From Termitidicoccus mucosus (GTDB lineage: Bacteria > Verrucomicrobiota > Verrucomicrobiia > Opitutales > Opitutaceae): a stretch of 64,000 bases of DNA. Positions 43,782 through 51,505 of the stretch are shown one piece after another (position 1 is the first letter of the stretch; every line of letters starts with the position of its first letter). The notes under the pieces are model-generated. The model worked only from the letters and a program-made list of their open reading frames with translations, did not search any database and was not told the DNA's origin. The stretch is from positions 7,688,501-7,752,500 of the forward strand of contig NZ_CP109796.1 in NCBI RefSeq assembly GCF_038725785.1, read 5' to 3'. The position numbers and the translations under genes are program-made.

Positions 43782-44924
43782 ATGATTCCACCATATAGGC
43801 ACATGACAGTGTTGCTCGTGGCAATCCTGCTTGCCCCGCCGACCGGGGCACGGGAGGAAATCCGGCTGGAATCACTCCCGGAGGAATGCGGGCCGGTCGA
43901 GATCGGCAACAGACTGGTTTATCGCTTCCTGCGGACGGAGCGGATGAAGCTGCCGTATCGCTATGCCGAGGTATGCACTTGGTCGGGCGCCTTGAAATTT
44001 GCTCATGCATCTGGAAACCAGGATTTTCTGGCAAAACTGGAGGAGCGTTTTGTCCCGGTTTTCTCGACCGACAAGGATGCCATCCCGCCCATCGGATTTT
44101 ACCGGGATGATTTTAAACATTATGTTGATTTCAACGTATTCGGCGTCCTTCCCCTGACATTATACCAGATCACCAGAAACGATAACTACAAGGCTCTGGG
44201 ACTTTCCTATGCGGACGCCCAGTGGACCTTGCCGGAAGGAGCCACGCCCGGACATAAAGCCTATCTGGAACAGGGCTTGACCTGGCAAACCCGCTTTTGG
44301 ATCGATGATATGTATATGATAACCGCCCTGCAATCCGAAGCCTATAGGGCAACCGGCGACCGAAAATACGTGGAGCGAGCCGCCAAAGAAATGATTGCGT
44401 ATCTGGATGCCCTGCAGCGTCCCGACGGTCTTTTTTATCATGCTCCCGACGCTCCGTTTTACTGGGCGCGGGGAAACGGCTGGGTGGCGGTGGGGATGAC
44501 GGAACTGCTTCGCAACCTCCCCGCAGACAGTCCCTGCCGTCCACGCATCCTGGCTTCATATACAAAGATGATGGAATGCCTGAAGAAATATCAAAGGACG
44601 GACGGCTTGTGGGGGCAGTTGATCGACAAGGCGGACATATGGGTGGAAACGTCGGGCTCCGCTATGTTTGTCCATGCCATGATAACCGGCATCACGCACG
44701 GATGGCTCGACAAAAGCCGATATGAGGACGGCGCGGTGGAAGGCTGGATGGCGTTGATAAAACACCTTGATGCCGAAGGCAACATGACCGAAGTTTGCGT
44801 GGGAACCGGAAAGCGCAACGATGAACAATTCTACTACGATCGTCCTCGAAAAACCGGAGATTATCACGGCCAGGTGCCGATGCTGTGGTGCGCGTGTGCC
44901 TTGCTGGAATACGTAAACCGGTGA
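43782..44924 (+). CDS. exported GH105/GH88 unsaturated uronyl hydrolase
   Basis: 380 aa, short leader (hydrophobic MTVLLVAILLAPPTGA; the Met at 43803 is an alternative start). (alpha/alpha)6 barrel sequence with the family blocks FWIDDMYMITALQSEAYRAT (catalytic Asp region), FYWARGNGWVAVGMTELL and WVETSGSAMFVHAM. The family hydrolyses the unsaturated uronic acid left at the non-reducing end by polysaccharide lyases, which fits the alginate-lyase-like, heparinase-like and PL8-like genes nearby. First gene of a three-gene operon starting 50 bp after the terminator. No TTACGTAA is seen before it; a small CCTTG/CAAGG palindrome is at 43748-43761. Confidence 0.86.
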   Translation: MIPPYRHMTVLLVAILLAPPTGAREEIRLESLPEECGPVEIGNRLVYRFLRTERMKLPYRYAEVCTWSGALKFAHASGNQDFLAKLEERFVPVFSTDKDAIPPIGFYRDDFKHYVDFNVFGVLPLTLYQITRNDNYKALGLSYADAQWTLPEGATPGHKAYLEQGLTWQTRFWIDDMYMITALQSEAYRATGDRKYVERAAKEMIAYLDALQRPDGLFYHAPDAPFYWARGNGWVAVGMTELLRNLPADSPCRPRILASYTKMMECLKKYQRTDGLWGQLIDKADIWVETSGSAMFVHAMITGITHGWLDKSRYEDGAVEGWMALIKHLDAEGNMTEVCVGTGKRNDEQFYYDRPRKTGDYHGQVPMLWCACALLEYVNR

Positions 44925-44971
44925 CCGGATTGCAGGAAATCCTTTTTTATTTTAAACAACCAGTCCCAGTC

Positions 44972-46384
44972 ATGATGAACCGTCGCGACTTCCTCACCCG
45001 CGCCGCCCTCGCCGCCGGGGCCGCCGCCCTGCCCTTGCGCGCCCTGGCCGAAAAATGCTGCTCCACCGCCAAGCCCGGACGCGCTCCCTGCATCCTTTTG
45101 CGCGGCTCGTGGCAGAGCGTGAACATCGGCGACATCGGCCACACCCCCGGCGCCATCCAGATGATCCAACGCTGGTTGCCCGAAGCCCGCTTCATCCTCT
45201 GGGCCGGCGGCACCGAGCATGGCGCGAAAGAAATGCTCCAGCGATCCTTCCCCGATCTGCGCATCGTCTCACCAGTGCGCGGTTCCGATGGCCGCCTGCG
45301 CCACGCCTCCACCATGCTCGACAAGGACGGCAACCCCGTCGCCCCTGGTCTCGCCGAAGCCTGGGAGGAGGCCGACATCATGATCCATGGCTCCGGCTCC
45401 GGCTTTGCCGCCCGCGCGCAACTCGCCGCGTTTCATCGCGCCACCGGCAAACCCTACGGCGTGTTAGGCACCAGCATCGATCCCATATCCGGCTTCGGCG
45501 GGGACTGCGATCCAGAGGGCGGCACGCTGGCCGATCTTCAGACCCGCATCGAAAAACTTCCGCGCACGCATCTCGACAAACAAACCCGCGATATCATCGA
45601 CCGCGCCGCCTTCATGTTCACCCGAGAAACGATGTCGCGCGACTATCTGCGGTTCCAAGGCGCGCGCACGCCCATCCTCGAATTCGGCCCCGACACCCAA
45701 TTCGGCATGACCCTGCGAGACGACGCGCGCGGCGATGCCTACCGCGAGTCCAACAACCTCCCCGACGGCCAGTTCCTCTGTGTCATTCCCCGCCTCCGCT
45801 ACACGCCCTACTACGAAATCTACAACCGCCCGCGCAACGAAACCGACCGCCACCGCGACGCCATCAGCGACCGCTCCGTCGAGTCCGATCACGCCAAGCT
45901 CCGCGAAGTCATCACCCGCTATGTCCGAGCGACCGACAACCGCGTCATGACCTGCCCGGAAATGACCTACCAGGCCCCGCTCGCCAAGCGCGCCGTGATC
46001 GACCTCCTTCCCGACGACGTGAAAAAGAACGTCGTCTGGCGCTCCGACTACTGGCTTCCCGACGAGGCCGCCGCCATTTATGCAAAGGCGCAGGCCGTGG
46101 TCAGCTACGACTGCCACTCGCCCATAATCGCCATCACCCACGGCACCCCCGCCTTCTACGTGCGCCAGCCCACCGACACTTGCAAAGGCGAGATGTATCG
46201 CGACATCGGCGTGGCCGACTGGCTCTTTGAAATCGATGAAACCACCGGCGGCGAAATCTGGTCGCGCCTCGAAACCGTCCTGCGCGAACCGGCAAAGTCT
46301 CGCGCTTACGCCGCCGCCGCGATGAGCCGGGTCCACAAGGCCCAACGCCGCATGGTCGCCGCCCTCGAAGAAACCATCGCATGA
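44972..46384 (+). CDS. polysaccharide pyruvyl transferase-family protein with Tat leader
   Basis: 470 aa from the first of two adjacent ATGs (MMNRRDF). The twin-arginine leader RRDFLTRAALAAGAAALPL is followed by a pyruvyl-transferase-like fold (PF04230-type): GSWQSVNIGDIGHTPGAI near the N-terminus, ADIMIHGSGSGFAAR, and the late ITHGTPAFYVRQPTDT block in the position of the conserved second half. Family members usually add ketal pyruvate to sugars in the cytoplasm, so export is odd. Its place between two GH105 genes suggests a role on the same substrate, but the reaction is not predictable. The stop overlaps the next start (ATGA at 46381). Confidence 0.72.
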   Translation: MMNRRDFLTRAALAAGAAALPLRALAEKCCSTAKPGRAPCILLRGSWQSVNIGDIGHTPGAIQMIQRWLPEARFILWAGGTEHGAKEMLQRSFPDLRIVSPVRGSDGRLRHASTMLDKDGNPVAPGLAEAWEEADIMIHGSGSGFAARAQLAAFHRATGKPYGVLGTSIDPISGFGGDCDPEGGTLADLQTRIEKLPRTHLDKQTRDIIDRAAFMFTRETMSRDYLRFQGARTPILEFGPDTQFGMTLRDDARGDAYRESNNLPDGQFLCVIPRLRYTPYYEIYNRPRNETDRHRDAISDRSVESDHAKLREVITRYVRATDNRVMTCPEMTYQAPLAKRAVIDLLPDDVKKNVVWRSDYWLPDEAAAIYAKAQAVVSYDCHSPIIAITHGTPAFYVRQPTDTCKGEMYRDIGVADWLFEIDETTGGEIWSRLETVLREPAKSRAYAAAAMSRVHKAQRRMVAALEETIA

Positions 46385-47709
46385 ACAAAATACTCTGCGG
46401 TACAACGGACACTCCTTCGCCCGCATCCATCCTGTACGTGATGGAAACCGTCGCCGACTGGCAACTCGCGCACCCATGCGGTTTCGATGTTTTCTCTCAC
46501 CGCCCCGGCGACGAACACTGGGAGCTCATCCGGGTAAGCTGGGACGGCGTCATCCTCGGCCGCCGCCCCTGCCAAGTCCGCCCCGAACTCGCCGATGCGC
46601 CCATCGCGTGGCGCACACTCGCACGCCTTGAACGCGACGACGCTCCGTTCTGCGCGCTGCCCCCCGCCGCCCAATCCGCCTGGATCAGGGAAACCGGCCT
46701 GACCGCGGAGAATATCACTCGCATCCAGATGCTCGACGGCTCCACATGCGGCTGGGAAATGGGCGTGCTCTATCACGGTCTGCTTGCGCTAGACCGTGTC
46801 TCGAAAAACTCGGTCTATCGCTCCGCCCTGCGCCTCATCGGGCATGCCAATGAATGGTGCCTCGGCGCGCGCCTTTATCAAGCCGACGATCATGTCGCCG
46901 GCTACATGTATCTCGACCTCTACGAAGAACGCGTGGCGTCGGACGAGCGCGATTTTCCCATCCTCGCCGACGTGCAGGCCAAGTTCGACTGGGTGATGTG
47001 CCACCCCGCCCCGCAGCCCATGACCATCAAGGCCGGGCAGCGGCGCTGGACTTGGTGCGACGCGCTCTTCATGTCGCCGCCCGTTTGGGCTCGTCTCGCC
47101 CGCGTTACCGGTGACCGCGCCTACCTCGATTTTATGGACACCGAATGGTGGGAAGTGACGCGCCACCTCCACTCGCCCGCCGACAGGCTTTTTTTCCGCG
47201 ATGCCACCTTTTTCGACCGCCGCGAATCCAATGGGACGAAAGTCTTCTGGAGTCGCGGCAACGGCTGGGTGCTCGCCGCGCTCGCCCGCGTGCTCGACGA
47301 GATGCCCGTCGATTACGCATCACGCCCGCGTTACCTCGAACTCTTCCGCGACCTCTCTGCGCGCATCATCGAACTCCTCCCCGCCGACGCGCTCTGGCGC
47401 ACCAGTCTGCTCGATCCCGGTGCCTATCCCTCCCCCGAAGTGAGCGGCTCGGCGCTCTTCTGTTACGCGCTGGCCTGGGGCGTCAACCACGGCCACCTTG
47501 ACCGCGCTCGCCACGCGCCGCTCATCCTGCAAATCTGGTCCGCGCTCAAGAATTGCGTACAACCCGACGGCCACCTCGGCTATATCCAGCAACCCGCGGC
47601 CTCCCCCGGCGGCGCAGGCCCGGAATCCACCGCTCCCTATGGCGTCGGCGCATTCCTCCTCGCCGGCACCGAGGTGCATAAACTACTCCTTGGCACGGCT
47701 GCCAAATAA
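46381..47709 (+). CDS. cytoplasmic GH105 unsaturated rhamnogalacturonyl hydrolase-like enzyme
   Basis: 442 aa without a signal peptide. Strong GH105 blocks: GWEMGVLYHGLLAL, then RRWTWCDALFMSPPVWARLA with the catalytic Asp, FWSRGNGWVLAALARVL, and SPEVSGSALFCYALAWGVN. The extra N-terminal 120 residues before the barrel are beta-rich and not recognised. The order exported GH105, pyruvyl-transferase-like, cytoplasmic GH105 suggests sequential trimming of lyase products outside and inside the cell. Coupled to the previous gene by a 4-bp overlap. Confidence 0.87.
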   Translation: MNKILCGTTDTPSPASILYVMETVADWQLAHPCGFDVFSHRPGDEHWELIRVSWDGVILGRRPCQVRPELADAPIAWRTLARLERDDAPFCALPPAAQSAWIRETGLTAENITRIQMLDGSTCGWEMGVLYHGLLALDRVSKNSVYRSALRLIGHANEWCLGARLYQADDHVAGYMYLDLYEERVASDERDFPILADVQAKFDWVMCHPAPQPMTIKAGQRRWTWCDALFMSPPVWARLARVTGDRAYLDFMDTEWWEVTRHLHSPADRLFFRDATFFDRRESNGTKVFWSRGNGWVLAALARVLDEMPVDYASRPRYLELFRDLSARIIELLPADALWRTSLLDPGAYPSPEVSGSALFCYALAWGVNHGHLDRARHAPLILQIWSALKNCVQPDGHLGYIQQPAASPGGAGPESTAPYGVGAFLLAGTEVHKLLLGTAAK

Positions 47710-47743
47710 TCACACGCCGGCAAGGAGAGCCGCTCTGCCTGAC

Positions 47744-48392
47744 TTATCGCCCGCTATCGTGCACGCTGTTCATGTGCGAATCTCCATCTGCCGGACACAC
47801 GATGACATGGCGTTTTCCATATACACTTACTCCGCACGAATGTCCCGTGCGCAATGGATCCGAAACAAAAACACCCGGGACTGATGCGAGCACGATGCAC
47901 GGTTGCTCCGCCGCAAGAATCCGTCCGCCGGATTCGTTGATTTCGCCGGCTTCATAAAACGCCGCCATCAGCGTGCCATCGGCGAAACGCACGGCCGGCC
48001 TGGCAGACGGTGTCATTGCGGAGAACGCGCCATGCCAGATTCGCCACGAGAGCATCGGCAGCATCCGGAGCAGCGCAAGCGCGGATGGCAAAGCCGGTGG
48101 CGGTGCCTTTGGGGGCGGGTCCGTGTTCCAACACGGGCAGAAAAACGGAATCGGAGACTGGCGAGGCGGAGCGGTTTTCGTTGATGGATTTCCATGAACC
48201 GGTGACGCGGCCTGTCGTGAGCGTGAGCGACTCGTCGCGATTGAGCGGAATATAAACCAGGCCCGCGTGATGCAGCCAGCGCGCGTCGCGGAGTTCGTGG
48301 CGCCCTGGCAGGGCGGCAATGTATCCGCCGCATCAGCGAAAACCACGTCGCCGCGCAGCCGGCTTTGGTCGAGCGCGGTGCTTGTTTCCACT
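47744..48392 (-). pseudogene. broken polysaccharide lyase family 8 gene, C-terminal remnant
   Basis: Reading right to left, three frames in turn carry PL8-like sequence: VETSTALDQSRLRGDVVF (48390-48310), then RDARWLHHAGLVYIPLN through GSWKSINENRSASPVSD and VLEHGPAPKGTATGFAI (48300-48000), then VRFADGTLMAAFYEAGEI to the end. The blocks follow the PL8 order (WVHHDG-like, W-x-x-IN, HG-x-x-P, QAV, FY-x-AG). At least two frameshifts separate them: one near 48300 and one at a doubled GGCC (47993-48000); deleting one GGCC restores QAVRFADG. The N-terminal two thirds are missing. It would have been a chondroitin/hyaluronate/xanthan-type lyase; now non-functional unless the shifts are sequence errors. 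Confidence 0.7.
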
Positions 48393-48897
48393 AAAGGCGA
48401 AAATGGAAATAATAGGCATTGTTGTTTCCATCGATCACAGACAACACCAATTTTGTCACGATTCGTGTGAAATGACGACATGGAGCGAGTCGAATAAGCC
48501 GAATTGAATGAGACATTGGCAACTTTCTCATTTTCGCTCCGAGTGATGGGGTCGCTTCAGCATGTCATCGGTGCTCCCGCTTAAATCCTTTGGTTCAACT
48601 TCTGATTCTTTATCGTACCAATCCGGCTGGTGAAAAAGGGATGTGTTTGGATCCCGTGGATTCGTCCATCAGTCTCACAGCCTTGCTTCGCGCCGGCCAC
48701 CGAGGCAGGCAAGCAGTTTACCAATGCGATCCAATCGCCCTTGCGCCGAAAGGCTGGCGAAGTCGTATTTCATGAGCGGACCCAGCACGTCGGATGTGCT
48801 GGGTCGTAACGAATGACCGCCGTGGCGATCAGCGCGCCGATGTACCGAGGGCATTCTGCTTCCGATATATATCCAGGTCAAGGCCGCCAAGACTACT
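48393..48897. other. non-coding stretch with one hairpin
   Basis: About 500 bp with stops in all frames at short intervals and lower GC than the neighbours. The only clear structure is CCCAGCAC / GTGCTGGG (48781-48803), an 8-bp stem with a 7-base loop and no T-run. It probably contains decayed mobile-element sequence. Confidence 0.5.
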
Positions 48898-49140
48898 TTG
48901 GAGCAAGCACGCAAAGACTTGAAAGTTGCGAAGGAAGCTCGGAAGGCCACGAAGTCGAAAAAGCCGGGCGCAAAAACAAACCGGAGCAGAGAAGGACAAA
49001 TCCAAGCACTGAACGGGGGCATGCCTGCTGCGTCCGTTGGGTGGACTACCGGGGAATTGCGACAATCGCGTGACAAAGAGAATTTCGGGCATCCGATTGC
49101 CGGCATTGGGTATAAAATAAGAGGTCTCATATCCCCATGA
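48898..49140 (+). CDS. small Lys-rich coiled-coil ORF, doubtful
   Basis: 80 aa from a TTG; the frame is open from 48817. The first 50 residues are rich in Lys/Ala/Glu with heptad-like spacing (LEQARKDLKVAKEARKATK), the rest unstructured. The stop overlaps the ATG of the next ORF (ATGA, 49137-49140), an arrangement that suggests coupling. No known family is recognised. It may be the tail of a decayed transposon gene. Confidence 0.3.
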   Translation: MEQARKDLKVAKEARKATKSKKPGAKTNRSREGQIQALNGGMPAASVGWTTGELRQSRDKENFGHPIAGIGYKIRGLISP

Positions 49141-49724
49141 CATCCTCTTCACTTTTTGCAAACGACCTCACGAACAGCCAAGACAACGTTCTGTCATCCC
49201 CGGATACGGAGGGACGTGCCACCGAAAGCAACCCATATGACACCTGGTCGGACCAAAACCGGCCGGCATCTTTTGAAAGCCTGCCCGGCTGCTTCATCAC
49301 GAGCGCGGGAGAAATCCAGACACCTGTTGCCTTGTATGAGGAGGAAACGCCGACTCCAGACGGTGCCATGCTGCCCGGCTTCCGACGGCTTTCGCATACG
49401 GCGGCAGTCGATCTTGTGAGGGAAACCATGCGCAAGTCCGGCCAGATGCTCATTCGGTCGCCCGATGGTCAGGCTTGCCTCTGGTTTTCCGGTATCGGTG
49501 ATCCGGAACGCCTTTTCGTGGAGGTGCAGCCGCGAGCCGCCGAACCGTTCGACGTGATCAACGGAGGCGTATGCCGGTTCGAGAGTGCCGCGCGATTGGT
49601 ACAATGCATCTATGATGGGGCATCCGCCCCTGAACTCGAGTCTTGCCTTCGGCGTGAGACTTGTCTGCCGAATGCCGCGTTGGTCTGCAGCGCCGCCTCG
49701 GCCAGTCTCAATGCGTTGAAATGA
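49137..49724 (+). CDS. hypothetical protein in the mobile zone
   Basis: 195 aa, no signal peptide and no membrane segment. A possible ribosome-binding AGAGG lies about 12 bp upstream of the ATG. The sequence is acidic and low in repeats, with a central LSHTAAVDLVRETMRKSGQ helix and a CRFESAARLVQCIYDG segment; five Cys are spread over the C-terminal half. I recognise no family. It overlaps the ORFs before and after by ATGA junctions. GC is lower than in the flanking glycan genes, consistent with transfer. Confidence 0.5.
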   Translation: MTSSSLFANDLTNSQDNVLSSPDTEGRATESNPYDTWSDQNRPASFESLPGCFITSAGEIQTPVALYEEETPTPDGAMLPGFRRLSHTAAVDLVRETMRKSGQMLIRSPDGQACLWFSGIGDPERLFVEVQPRAAEPFDVINGGVCRFESAARLVQCIYDGASAPELESCLRRETCLPNAALVCSAASASLNALK

Positions 49725-49888
49725 CGACCCTGCGCTGGCGGCTGTTTTCCTGCGCCGCGGTCTTCAGCCATGCCGCTGGGAATCCCACGCTCAAACTCGT
49801 CGTCGCTTCCGACAAACGCCGCCGCTGGTGGCGCGTTCTCCTGCACCAACTTATCGCCACGAATGACTTTATGCAGTTGCCCTCCTGA
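49721..49888 (+). CDS. short ORF, possible transposase fragment
   Basis: 55 aa starting in an ATGA overlap. It contains KLVVASDKRRRWWRVLLHQLI, which could be a piece of an IS4-type transposase. It ends just before the clearer transposase remnant. Functional status doubtful. Confidence 0.3.
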   Translation: MTTLRWRLFSCAAVFSHAAGNPTLKLVVASDKRRRWWRVLLHQLIATNDFMQLPS

Positions 49889-49924
49889 CGGCCAGAGCCA
49901 GACCTATCGCCTCATCCCGATGGC

Positions 49925-50130
49925 GCGCCGGTGCGCGCGCTGCTGATGGACCGCGAGTTTGGCGGCAAACGATGGCTTTGCTGGCTGGAGCGGCACGGCC
50001 TCGGCTACGTGGTGCGGGTCAAGTCGGACCATTGGATCGGACCGCACAAGGCCGACTGGCTGGGCCGGCGGGGCCGGTGGCGCCGCCGCCACCGCGAGCG
50101 CTTCGCGGTGTACGGGCAACCAGTCTCACT
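49925..50130 (+). pseudogene. IS4-like transposase remnant, truncated at both ends
   Basis: About 70 codons reading RALLMDREFGGKRWLCWLER, then GLGYVVRVKSDHWIG and RERFAVYGQPVSL. The DREF-x-x-x-x-W block is the second catalytic Asp region of IS4-type DDE transposases, and G-Y-V-V-R-V-K is its following strand. No upstream first Asp and no downstream Glu region are found. The 3' part is replaced by the recombinase gene on the other strand at about 50130-50160. Confidence 0.55.
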
Positions 50131-51326
50131 TTGGCTGCGGCTGCCGCGCTGTGCTCTGCTCGCAGATGGCCATAAGTCTGCATGGCCAGAACGCCTCCAT
50201 CCGCATGTCCAAGCCACCGGCTAACGGTCGGAATATCCACGCCCGACTCAATACATAATGTCGCGAAAAAATGCCTCAGCGAATGATGGGTGAGTCGCTC
50301 GGCACCGACCTTTCGGCATGCCGTCTCCAAGGCCTGCCTGCATTGTTTGATCGTGAAGACTTTTCCCTTGAGTTTTCTCCCCACCTCTTCACGACGCTTG
50401 CGCATCCGCTGGAGTAGGTCGCGCAACGCCGCGATCTTTGGCACTTCCCGATCCGCGGAAGCCACGCTTTTGGTGCCGCGCAGAATGACCGAATGCCTCA
50501 TGTCGTCCTCCCAGACGAAAGCGGCAGCTTCGCGTTGTCGGGCACCGCTGTAAGCGAGAAACTCCGCAAAGTCCGCCGATTCTTGGGCTCGATCCCTCAG
50601 GTATTCGCGAAATTCCGGCCGATCATCCGGCGGCGTGTAGTCGATCACGCGCATCTGCGCGAAAACCTCCTGCATTTTGTCCGATGGCGGCAGATGAATC
50701 TTTCGCCGCCTCTCCGCCTTGCGGATCGGTCCGCCCACGGCGGGATCGAGATCGAACGGCAGAAACCCCACCGCGCCAGTGGCGACGCCCACGCGCAGCA
50801 CGTGGTGCAGCAATTCTATCGTCTTATTGACGGTAACCGCTCCGTAGCCTTTGCGCTGGCCAGGAACGTTGTGTTTACGGAACACGGCCTCGGCATGGAG
50901 ATAATTGGCGAAACGCCGAACTTTGTCCTCCGTCATTTGGGATGGGGTTAGGCGGTCAATCGCCGAACCGAAGCATTTTCCCCAATTGGTTCTCAGCCGG
51001 TCGATGTTGTTTCTCAGGCCAGTCTTCGCGCTTTGGGAAAACGAAGTGTTGGCCAGATAGTCGGCGCGATGTTTCTCCAGCAAATCGCCCATCAGTCCTC
51101 GGCCCTCCAGCAAACGGACACTCTTCTGGCGCTGCCGCTCTGCCTGCGCGAGTTTGTCGTGATGGCGTAGCTTCGCGATGCTCCACACGCGCGTCTTCAG
51201 CGACTTCATCGTGCGCTTCCCACCCACTTGAATGCGCGAGTAGTAGCGCCCCGTGACGGTGTGCTTGAGCATTCCGGGGACACCCGTGGAGGTGTCCCAC
51301 ACATGACTGGAGGACATAGGCGGCAT
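50019..51326 (-). CDS. tyrosine recombinase/integrase with an aberrant C-terminal tail
   Basis: 435 aa from ATG complement 51324-51326; an upstream GTG (51374) is possible. N-terminal SAM-like core-binding region (about 90-190) and catalytic domain with the Arg in LAYSGARQREAAAF, the HHSLRHFFATL box, and WLGHADGGVLAMQTYGHL with the nucleophilic Tyr. The last 35 or so residues (after SAAAAAKVRLV) are Arg/Gly/Pro-rich and are read from the antisense strand of the transposase remnant. The native stop was thus probably lost. The enzyme may be the integrase of the element that carried this zone; no tRNA or clear att repeats are seen. Confidence 0.82.
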   Translation of the reverse strand: MPPMSSSHVWDTSTGVPGMLKHTVTGRYYSRIQVGGKRTMKSLKTRVWSIAKLRHHDKLAQAERQRQKSVRLLEGRGLMGDLLEKHRADYLANTSFSQSAKTGLRNNIDRLRTNWGKCFGSAIDRLTPSQMTEDKVRRFANYLHAEAVFRKHNVPGQRKGYGAVTVNKTIELLHHVLRVGVATGAVGFLPFDLDPAVGGPIRKAERRRKIHLPPSDKMQEVFAQMRVIDYTPPDDRPEFREYLRDRAQESADFAEFLAYSGARQREAAAFVWEDDMRHSVILRGTKSVASADREVPKIAALRDLLQRMRKRREEVGRKLKGKVFTIKQCRQALETACRKVGAERLTHHSLRHFFATLCIESGVDIPTVSRWLGHADGGVLAMQTYGHLRAEHSAAAAAKVRLVARTPRSARGGGGATGPAGPASRPCAVRSNGPT

Positions 51327-51505
51327 AGGCTTTATTGGTAGTATAAACGTGTGGTATAAATTTTCAATTTCCACTCTAGGTTAGGATTCCCATGAAGTAG
51401 ATTTTCATATGGGCGATATCCAAGCGCGGCGGGGCGCGCAGGCGACATCGAAATATTTCGCGGTTGGCATGGTGCGGAGTCGTCGCACGATGGGACGACA
51501 CACAC

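Noticed and set aside
44908-44916. ATACGTAA near the end of the first GH105 gene
   Set aside because: Inside coding sequence (EYVNR), not a palindrome, and not upstream of a separate transcription unit.
48781-48803. Hairpin CCCAGCAC / GTGCTGGG as a terminator
   Set aside because: No T-run on either side and no supported gene ends nearby.
48675-49130. 151-codon minus-strand frame in the mobile zone
   Set aside because: It lacks a plausible start and domain; the Phe/Arg-rich part is the antisense of the Lys-rich ORF. A short MKYDFASLSAQGRLDRIG piece may be transposon debris but cannot be supported.
51375-51505. Attachment site or tRNA next to the integrase
   Set aside because: No cloverleaf and no direct repeat matching the other side of the mobile zone could be seen.
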